A stretch of DNA of 18,189 nucleotides. Origin: an uncultured Lactobacillus sp. (GTDB lineage Bacteria > Bacillota > Bacilli > Lactobacillales > Lactobacillaceae). The notes under the pieces are model-generated. The model saw only the letters and a program-made list of their open reading frames with translations. It ran no database searches and was not told where the DNA came from. Location: positions 1-18,189 of the forward strand of contig CAMJXI010000006.1 in NCBI GenBank assembly GCA_946409675.1, in the 5' to 3' direction. The position numbers and the translations under genes are program-made. Shown here one piece after another: positions 12,934-18,189 of the stretch. Position 1 is the first letter of the stretch. Every line of letters starts with the position of its first letter.

Positions 12934-13716
12934 TTAGTCGAGATAGATCTGTTTTAAAGTATCTTTCTCGTCCTTTCCTATATTAAGGATGTTTTTGGTA
13001 TAGACCTGTACATCACCGTAGTTCTCATTAATCGTTTTAACTGTCTCAGCAAGATAGCGTTCATCGACGCTCATCATGGCTTGAATAGACTGAATAGCTG
13101 CCGGCGAGACATTGTTTTCTTCAGCCGTCTTGGTTGTTTGATCATAGTAATCCTTGTTGTTCAAGTTACTAGTTAAGTAATCTGTTTTGATTGTTTCGTA
13201 ATCCACGTCGAGGGCGTTCATTAATAAGAAGGCACCAACACCGGTCCTGTCTTTACCGGCGGTACAGTGGAACAACAACGTGCTGTCGCCCGTGTTTGCC
13301 AAAAGATATTGGAAAAATTGCTTGTAGGCATTTTGGGAATCCGGATTAACGGCGACATTACGATAAACTTCCATCATATGGTTGAAACCATAATTAGGAT
13401 CTTCGGAAGCTAATTCAATTAGGTCGCGAGTGTTGACGGTACTCTCGGTTAAATCTTGGGAGAAGACTGGATTGAAACGGTATTCTGCCCCAGCAGGTAC
13501 CCGGTCGGGTTGGTGTTGTTGTTCATCGAGGGAACGGAAATCAATATCTTGTTTGACATTGAAGTTCTTTAATAGGTTCAAGTCGTTTTCTGACAAGTCT
13601 GCCAGATGGCCCGAACGTAACAACTTGCCATGTTTAATTTTCTTGCCAGCACGATTGACATAACCGCCAAGTTCGCGGAAATTTCGTCCATGTTTAATTC
13701 CAATTAAATTATTCAT
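12934..13716 (-). CDS. Tyrosine/dual-specificity phosphatase (Y_phosphatase3, PtpB/LipA-like)
   Basis: A 260-residue protein with the phosphatase loop HCTAGKDRTG at 150-159: nucleophile Cys151, Arg157, and the Lys-Asp variation that marks the MptpB/Listeria LipA group with possible phosphoinositide or dual-specificity activity. The N-terminal NFRELGGYVNRAGKKIKHGKLLRSG and DIDFRSLDEQ motifs are also typical. No signal peptide is visible, so it is probably cytoplasmic. ATG 13716 follows GAGGAAAATAGTTG. It is the first gene of an operon with the GntR regulator, next to a mannose-family PTS, which suggests a substrate or control role tied to sugar metabolism; that link is inference. Generic annotations call it tyrosine-protein phosphatase. 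Confidence 0.88.
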   Translation of the reverse strand: MNNLIGIKHGRNFRELGGYVNRAGKKIKHGKLLRSGHLADLSENDLNLLKNFNVKQDIDFRSLDEQQHQPDRVPAGAEYRFNPVFSQDLTESTVNTRDLIELASEDPNYGFNHMMEVYRNVAVNPDSQNAYKQFFQYLLANTGDSTLLFHCTAGKDRTGVGAFLLMNALDVDYETIKTDYLTSNLNNKDYYDQTTKTAEENNVSPAAIQSIQAMMSVDERYLAETVKTINENYGDVQVYTKNILNIGKDEKDTLKQIYLD

Positions 13717-13868
13717 TCAACTATTTTCCTCACTTCTATCATCTACTTAGTATAATATCAGATAATTTAATATAATAAATGTTTATCACTCAAATCAGCA
13801 CTTTTCATGGTTTTTCCTAGCAGTCTGTTATGTCACTCTTGCGTTTTATGGTAAAATAAAAGAAAAGA
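13717..13868. promoter_or_regulatory. Divergent intergenic region between phosphatase and uspA
   Basis: A/T-rich spacer of about 150 bp. On the minus strand a TGATATTATACT stretch (plus 13749-13760) gives a -10 for the phosphatase, but I see no clear -35. On the plus strand TGGTAAAAT (13849-13857) is an extended -10 for uspA, with only a weak TTATGT 18 nt upstream. Confidence 0.45.
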
Positions 13869-13883
13869 ATGGAGATGATCATC

Positions 13884-14363
13884 TTGGCAGCAGACTATCA
13901 AAATATTTTAGTACCAGTCGATGGCTCAGAATCCGCAGAACGAGCTTTCGACAAATCTGTCAAAATTGCAATTGAAAATGGCGCTCACATAGATATCTTA
14001 AATGTGATTGATACCAGACAATTTATGGGCGATCTACAAGATTCACTAATTGGTGGCGATACTATTTATCAGATGACACAAGACGCTGAATCCTACCTAC
14101 AAAACCTTTTGGCTTTTGCGCAAGAGAAGTACAATTTTGATAAAGTAGATTATCACGTACGATATGGCAGTCCGAAACGAATAATATCCGTTGAATTTAT
14201 TAAGGATCATAAAAACGATTTGATCATTATGGGTGCAACTGGATTGAACGCAATCGAACGAATGTTGATGGGTTCGGTCACAGAATACGTGAACCAACAC
14301 GCTTTGAGTGACGTTTTAATTATTAGAACGGACCTAGAAAACAAGAAGGTTGCGAAGAAATAA
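13884..14363 (+). CDS. Universal stress protein, UspA family (ATP-binding type)
   Basis: A 159-residue cytoplasmic protein with a single Usp domain. YQNILVPVDGSESAERAFDKSVKIA is the N-terminal strand and helix. The C-terminal G-2x-G-9x-G-S nucleotide motif is intact in GATGLNAIERMLMGSVTEYV, so it should be of the ATP-binding class. The start chosen is TTG 13884, because GGAGATGATC (13871-13880) is a near-perfect Shine-Dalgarno at the right distance. The in-frame ATG codons at 13869 and 13875 lie within or next to that motif and would have no ribosome binding site. It is monocistronic, followed by two terminators. Its physiological trigger is not evident. Confidence 0.9.
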   Translation: MAADYQNILVPVDGSESAERAFDKSVKIAIENGAHIDILNVIDTRQFMGDLQDSLIGGDTIYQMTQDAESYLQNLLAFAQEKYNFDKVDYHVRYGSPKRIISVEFIKDHKNDLIIMGATGLNAIERMLMGSVTEYVNQHALSDVLIIRTDLENKKVAKK

Positions 14364-14392
14364 AAACGGTGGAATTTCAGTAAACCGTTTTT
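14362..14392. terminator. Terminator directly after uspA
   Basis: Inverted repeat AAAAACGGT / ACCGTTTTT (14362-14370, 14384-14392), beginning within the uspA stop codon. It has A and T flanks on both sides. Confidence 0.75.
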
Positions 14393-14426
14393 CGTTAAAC
14401 TAAGATTAAAAAAAGATGAGTTATCC

Positions 14427-14456
14427 AAGGTGGGCCGAAAATATTCGGTCCACCTT
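14427..14456 (+). terminator. Second, stronger terminator after uspA
   Basis: 13-bp stem AAGGTGGGCCGAA / TTCGGTCCACCTT with one G-U pair and an AATA loop, followed by TTTTTG. It insulates uspA from the phn operon. Confidence 0.88.
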
Positions 14457-14547
14457 TTTGCTATGATTAAAGCGGAATCATGCTTGAATGTTCGGTTCTG
14501 GAATTCTTAAAATCAGATTTATACAACATATTGTGATGGGGATGAGC

Positions 14548-14553
14548 TATACT
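14548..14553 (+). promoter_or_regulatory. Possible -10 box of phnD
   Basis: TATACT lies 45 bp upstream of the phnD start. No good -35 is found at 16-18 bp, so this is only a weak assignment. The rest of 14460-14598 holds the phnD ribosome binding site (GGAGGG) and no other visible element. Confidence 0.3.
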
Positions 14554-14598
14554 TAACAAGGAACGTGTTTATTAATTTTTTGTGGAGGGAATTAACAC

Positions 14599-15534
14599 AT
14601 GAAGTCACTTAAAAAAGTGCTTGTTGGTTTATTAACTGTAATGGTTGCAGTACTCGTTGCAGCTTGTTCTAACGGTAGTTCTTCAAAGACTACTTCGAAA
14701 TCTGGTTACACTCCTAAGAGTTTAACGGTACAATTCGTACCTAGCTCACAAGCTAACACGCTTGAAGCTAAAGCTAAACCTTTAGAAAAGCTTTTGAGTA
14801 AGGAATTGGGGATTCCAGTTAAGGTTAGTGTTTCGACTGACTACAACTCAATGGTAGAAGCAATGTCTTCTAAGAAAATCGACGTTGGCTTTTTACCACC
14901 CGATGGCTATGTAATGGCACATAAACGTGGAGCAGCAGATGTTTTACTCCAAGCTCAACGTTTCGGTGTTAAACAACCTGGTGGTAAATCAACAGGTAAA
15001 CTTGTTGATAGTTACAGCGCACAAATCCTTGTTAAAAAGGGTAGCGACATCAAGACCATCAAAGACTTGAAGGGCAAGAAGATTGCTGTTCAAGACGTTT
15101 CTTCAACTAGTGGTTATATCTTCCCAATCGCTGAATTGAAGGAAAAGGGTGTTGACCTTGAAAAAGATGCTACTTTAACAACTGTTAAAGGACATGACCA
15201 AGGTGTAATGGCCGTTCTTAATGGCGATGCTGATGCAGCCTTCACTTTTGAAGATGCAAGAAACATTGTTAAGGGTGATGTTCCTGATATCATGACTAAA
15301 GTACTTCCAATGTACAAGACCAAACCAATTCCAAATGACACAATCAGTGTTCGCTCTGATATGTCTAAGAAATTCCGTACTAAATTACAAAATGCATTCA
15401 TCAAAATTGCAAAGACCAAATCAGGTCACAAGATCGTTTCAGAAATTTATAGCCATGAAGGTTATGTAAAATCTAAAGACTCTAATTTTGATATTGTACG
15501 TGAATACAGTAAAGAAATTGGCCAAGAAAAATAA
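14599..15534 (+). CDS. phnD: Phosphonate/phosphite/phosphate-type ABC transporter substrate-binding lipoprotein
   Basis: A 311-residue lipoprotein. A short basic N-terminus and hydrophobic core end in the lipobox LVAAC with acylated Cys23, then a Ser/Thr-rich linker. The mature part has the PhnD/PtxB pattern: LTVQFVPSSQANTLEAKAKPLEKLL, KIDVGFLPPDGYVMAHKRG, the DLKGKKIAVQDVSSTSGYIFP ligand loop and the PIPNDTISVRSDMS segment. It captures the ligand outside the membrane and delivers it to the PhnE channel. ATG 14599 follows GGAGGG. A terminator between this gene and phnC likely makes the binding protein more abundant than the rest. Ligand choice among phosphonates, phosphite and phosphate esters cannot be decided here. 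Confidence 0.92.
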   Translation: MKSLKKVLVGLLTVMVAVLVAACSNGSSSKTTSKSGYTPKSLTVQFVPSSQANTLEAKAKPLEKLLSKELGIPVKVSVSTDYNSMVEAMSSKKIDVGFLPPDGYVMAHKRGAADVLLQAQRFGVKQPGGKSTGKLVDSYSAQILVKKGSDIKTIKDLKGKKIAVQDVSSTSGYIFPIAELKEKGVDLEKDATLTTVKGHDQGVMAVLNGDADAAFTFEDARNIVKGDVPDIMTKVLPMYKTKPIPNDTISVRSDMSKKFRTKLQNAFIKIAKTKSGHKIVSEIYSHEGYVKSKDSNFDIVREYSKEIGQEK

Positions 15535-15545
15535 CAATTTAATTG

Positions 15546-15583
15546 CGAGCTTGGTGTAAATTGTTCCGTTTACGCCACGCTCG
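15546..15583 (+). terminator. Intercistronic terminator between phnD and phnC
   Basis: Stem CGAGCTTGGTGTAAA / TTTACGCCACGCTCG (15 positions, one wobble and one mismatch) with an 8-nt loop, followed by seven T's (15584-15590). It would stop part of the transcripts after phnD. Confidence 0.85.
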
Positions 15584-15641
15584 TTTTTTTGTGGGATAAT
15601 GGTACATAAATAGCAAAAGTAGCTACTGTTTTAAAGAGAAC

Positions 15642-15670
15642 TTTGCTAAGCTTGAGGCAAGCTTAGTAAA
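15642..15670 (+). other. Stable hairpin immediately upstream of the phnC ribosome binding site
   Basis: TTTGCTAAGCTT-GAGGC-AAGCTTAGTAAA forms a 12-bp stem with one G-T wobble and a 5-nt loop, ending two or three bases before GGAGGA. There is no T run, so it is not a terminator. It may protect the 5' end of a processed phnCEE mRNA or modulate initiation. Confidence 0.5.
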
Positions 15671-15688
15671 TCGGAGGAGACTGTAATA

Positions 15689-16459
15689 ATGGATAACAAG
15701 GCCAAGCCAGTAATTGAATTGAAACATGTTTCAAAGGTCTATCCAAATGGAACTGTGGGACTTAAAGATGTAGATTTAACAATCAACCATGGCGAGTTTG
15801 TGGTAGTTGTTGGTTTATCTGGTGCCGGGAAAAGTACACTTTTGCGCGCGATTAATCGCCTGCACGACATTACAGAGGGTGACATTTTAATCGATGGTGA
15901 ATCGATTACGAATGCCAAGGGAAAAGAATTACGAATGTTACGCCGTGATATTGGCATGATTTTCCAAAGTTTCAACCTGGTTAAACGGGCATCTGTTTTA
16001 CGCAACGTTTTGACCGGTCGGGTGGCCTATTACCCAACTATTAAAACAACGTTCAACCTTTTTACTAAGGAAGACAAACAAAGAGCATATGAAGCCTTAC
16101 AACGGGTCGATATGGCTGAGAAGGTCTACAACCGTGCTGATGAATTAAGTGGTGGTCAACAACAACGTGTTTCTATTGCACGAGTTTTGACGCAAGCACC
16201 AAAGATTATTTTGGCTGATGAACCAGTTGCTTCGCTTGATCCAAAAACTTCTCATAAGGTTTTGGATGATTTAAAGAAAATAAATACAGAACTCGGAATG
16301 ACAGTGCTCGTTAACTTACACAGTGTCGAATTAGCAAAAGAATTTGGGACAAGAATCATCGGTATCCGTGCTGGTGAAATTGTCTTTGATGGTCCGGTCA
16401 GTGAAACTTCTGATGAACAAATTCGGGAGATTTACGCGGGTCAAGCGGAGGTTGAGTAA
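15689..16459 (+). CDS. phnC: Phosphonate-type ABC transporter ATP-binding protein
   Basis: A 256-residue ATPase. It has Walker [10 protein letters not shown] (42-50), Q-loop IFQSFN (Gln93), the signature [13 protein letters not shown] (from 153), Walker B IILADEP (173-179) followed by ASLDP, and switch His211. The PhnC subfamily is supported by the [14 protein letters not shown] segment and by the neighbouring phnD and phnE genes. It powers import through the two PhnE subunits. ATG 15689 follows GGAGGA at about 10 nt. Its TAA overlaps the next gene's ATG (TAATG), so translation is coupled. Confidence 0.95.
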   Translation: MDNKAKPVIELKHVSKVYPNGTVGLKDVDLTINHGEFVVVVGLSGAGKSTLLRAINRLHDITEGDILIDGESITNAKGKELRMLRRDIGMIFQSFNLVKRASVLRNVLTGRVAYYPTIKTTFNLFTKEDKQRAYEALQRVDMAEKVYNRADELSGGQQQRVSIARVLTQAPKIILADEPVASLDPKTSHKVLDDLKKINTELGMTVLVNLHSVELAKEFGTRIIGIRAGEIVFDGPVSETSDEQIREIYAGQAEVE

Positions 16460-17253
16460 TGGAAAAATCCCATTTAGACTCACTACCCAAAAAGCCACTT
16501 CGGCCAACGAAAATCGCGTTGACGGTGATCATGCTGGTCGGTTTGGTTGTTTCAACCATCGCGACTGGGGCAGACTTCGGGATGTTCTTTGCCAACTTCG
16601 GCGAATTTACCGTTTTGTTTAAGGAAATGGCGCACCCAGATTGGTCGTACGCATACTACGTCGTCGATCCTTTGATTGAAACCATCAAGATGGCTGTTCT
16701 GGGCACAGTAATTGGTTCAGCAGTCGCTTTCCCGTTTGCCTTATTGATTTCAAGAAATATTGTTAAAAATAAATTTGTGACCGGGATTTTTAGATTTATT
16801 TTGAATATCGTCAGAACAATTCCTGATTTGTTACTCGGTGCTATCTTCGTTGCCATCGTGGGTATTGGACCGGTTGCTGGTATCATCTCGCTTGCAGTCT
16901 TCACCTTTGGGATGGTTGGCAAGTTGTTCTATGAAGCAATCGAAACCATCGACGAAGGACCAATTGAGGCCTTGACTGCGGCTGGTGCGAATAAGTTTCA
17001 AATTATCCAATTCGCGGTCTTCCCCCAAATCCAAACTTATTTCATCAGTTACACGATGTACGCTTTTGAAATTAATGTCCGTGCTTCAACTGTCTTAGGT
17101 TATATCGGTGCCGGTGGTATTGGGATGTTCCTCCAAAGAAGTCTCAGCCTTTACCGTTATGACCAAACAGGCTTGATTGTCCTTGTCATCTTTGTGGTTG
17201 TGCTCTTAATTGACCATATTAGTAATATTTCACGGGAGGCATTGATAAAATAA
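16459..17253 (+). CDS. phnE: Phosphonate-type ABC transporter permease, first subunit
   Basis: A 264-residue inner-membrane permease of the BPD_transp_1 family, with about six hydrophobic segments. The EAA loop that docks on the ATPase is at roughly 170-190 (EALTAAGANKFQIIQFAVFPQ). TVLGYIGAGGIGMFL near the C-terminus is a family hallmark. It overlaps phnC and the second permease gene by one base at each TAATG junction. It is paralogous to the next gene, and the two probably form a heterodimeric channel, as in phnCDE1E2 operons. Confidence 0.93.
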   Translation: MEKSHLDSLPKKPLRPTKIALTVIMLVGLVVSTIATGADFGMFFANFGEFTVLFKEMAHPDWSYAYYVVDPLIETIKMAVLGTVIGSAVAFPFALLISRNIVKNKFVTGIFRFILNIVRTIPDLLLGAIFVAIVGIGPVAGIISLAVFTFGMVGKLFYEAIETIDEGPIEALTAAGANKFQIIQFAVFPQIQTYFISYTMYAFEINVRASTVLGYIGAGGIGMFLQRSLSLYRYDQTGLIVLVIFVVVLLIDHISNISREALIK

Positions 17254-18065
17254 TGGATATGAAACTTTTACCAGAAGCCCCTCAAGCAACTAAGAAAAAA
17301 GTACAAAAATGGGCCATCATTATTGCGGTCGCGGCTTCAATTATCTGGTCGTTTACCGGAATTCCGTTTGATGGCGTCAAAGATAATGCTGTGAGCGTCA
17401 CGAAGGCCATCTTTAATGGCTTGATCCACCCCGATTGGGGTTACGTCTGGCGCGGTGATGGCGAAGATTTAGTAACCACACTTTTGCTAACAGTAGCGAT
17501 TGCGTTTCTCGGGACGTTCATCTCAGCTATCATCAGTCTGCCTTTCGCCTTTTGGGCAGCAAGAAATAAAAACAGTCACCTGAACTGGCTAGTTTCTGGA
17601 TCCGGTAAGATTTTCTTATCTTTCGTCCGGACTTTCCCAGAAATCGTGTTGGCCTTGATGTTTACTAAGGCTGTAGGACCCGGTGCGTTTGCCGGTGTCT
17701 TGGCCGTTGGTTTCCACTCGGTCGGGATGCTCGCCAAATTATTCGGTGAAGCAATCGAAAACTTGGAACCAGGACCAAATGAATCGGTTGTCGCAACTGG
17801 TGGCTCGAAGTTTAACGTGATTATGTTTGCCACCATGCCACAATTATTACCAGAACTAGTTTCTAATACGTTGTATCGTTTTGAATTAGCGATTCGGTCT
17901 GCTTCGATTCTTGGTATCGTTGGTGCCGGTGGTATCGGTACTCCATTAATCTTCGCTTTACAAACTCGTAGTTGGAGCAGGGTTGGGATTATCCTGTTAG
18001 GGATTATCTTGATGGTTACCTTGGTCGACTTCATCTCAGGTTCAATAAGGAAACGATTGATATAG
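17253..18065 (+). CDS. phnE: Phosphonate-type ABC transporter permease, second subunit
   Basis: A 270-residue permease with the same fold as its upstream neighbour. The EAA-type loop at roughly 177-197 reads ESVVATGGSKFNVIMFATMPQ, and SILGIVGAGGIGTPL is the C-terminal hallmark. Both permeases share an HPDWxY motif in the first outer region (near residue 59), showing ancient duplication. It is the last gene of the operon, starting at a TAATG overlap and followed by a strong terminator. No C-P lyase, phosphonatase or phosphite dehydrogenase gene accompanies the operon within this window. Confidence 0.93.
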   Translation: MDMKLLPEAPQATKKKVQKWAIIIAVAASIIWSFTGIPFDGVKDNAVSVTKAIFNGLIHPDWGYVWRGDGEDLVTTLLLTVAIAFLGTFISAIISLPFAFWAARNKNSHLNWLVSGSGKIFLSFVRTFPEIVLALMFTKAVGPGAFAGVLAVGFHSVGMLAKLFGEAIENLEPGPNESVVATGGSKFNVIMFATMPQLLPELVSNTLYRFELAIRSASILGIVGAGGIGTPLIFALQTRSWSRVGIILLGIILMVTLVDFISGSIRKRLI

Positions 18066-18111
18066 AAAATCGAGCTGTGAAAGAACTCGGTTATCAATTG
18101 AGTATCAAGAT

Positions 18112-18151
18112 AAAAATTTGCCTATCCGTAATTAAGGATAGGCAAATTTTT
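18112..18151. terminator. Terminator of the phn operon (bidirectional capable)
   Basis: Perfect 16-bp inverted repeat AAAAATTTGCCTATCC / GGATAGGCAAATTTTT with an 8-nt loop. The A and T ends give a U tail in either direction. The last 38 bases of the window show no further feature. Confidence 0.93.
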
Positions 18152-18189
18152 GGTTTGAACGGAAATTGATGAGTTCTGGAACGCGTCAA

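Noticed and set aside
14427..14456. GGTGGGCC motif resembling a T-box antiterminator
   Set aside because: The stem lacks the conserved T-box sequence and specifier structure and is followed by a transporter operon; it reads as a plain terminator of uspA.
17576..18097. 173-codon minus-strand ORF opposite the second phnE
   Set aside because: Composition and motifs are those of an antisense shadow; the plus-strand permease is well conserved.

Overview
The window looks like a chromosomal segment of a low-to-moderate G+C Gram-positive bacterium of the order Lactobacillales, most likely a Lactobacillaceae species. The evidence is strong AGGAGG-type ribosome binding sites, a CiaR/CiaH-like two-component pair, CcpA-type cre sites, several PTS permeases and short intrinsic terminators. 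The first 46 bases are not biological: they match the Illumina TruSeq/P5 adapter. The window therefore starts at an untrimmed contig edge, and the first gene (3' end of nagA) is cut by it.

Layout. (1) 48-344, plus: C-terminal quarter of NagA, then a bidirectional terminator. (2) 440-2469, minus: CiaR-type response regulator, broken by a 1-nt deletion in a homopolymer, followed by the CiaH-type kinase. (3) 2554-6275, plus: a divergent three-gene operon encoding a GtrA-type flippase, a GT-C (YkcB/ArnT-like) glycosyltransferase broken by a 1-nt insertion in a Gly/Thr/Pro-rich repeat, and a CsbB/YkcC-type GT-A glycosyltransferase. Together these form a complete three-component extracytoplasmic glycosylation system. 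The 84-bp divergent region carries a near-consensus CiaR direct repeat. (4) 9026-6397, minus: galactitol-family PTS IIA-IIB-IIC plus a small membrane protein, driven by a good sigma-A promoter with a cre site in its spacer. (5) 11915-9323, minus: mannose-family PTS IIB-IIC-IID-IIA with its own cre-overlapped promoter and terminator. (6) 13716-12201, minus: a tyrosine phosphatase (HCTAGKDRTG) and a GntR/UTRA regulator, probably cotranscribed. (7) 13884-14363, plus: a universal stress protein with a TTG start, followed by two terminators. (8) 14599-18065, plus: phnD-phnC-phnE-phnE, a phosphonate/phosphite-type ABC importer with a terminator between phnD and phnC.

How the parts fit. The two PTS operons with cre sites, the GntR regulator and the NagA remnant suggest a carbohydrate-uptake region, but no dedicated catabolic enzymes are present, so substrates stay open. 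CiaRH and the glycosylation operon are both envelope-related and share a divergent promoter region, and each carries one frameshift. No RNA genes, CRISPR arrays, insertion sequences or prophage genes were seen. The most informative signals are the adapter, the two frameshifts, the CiaR-like box, and the palindromes upstream of both PTS promoters.
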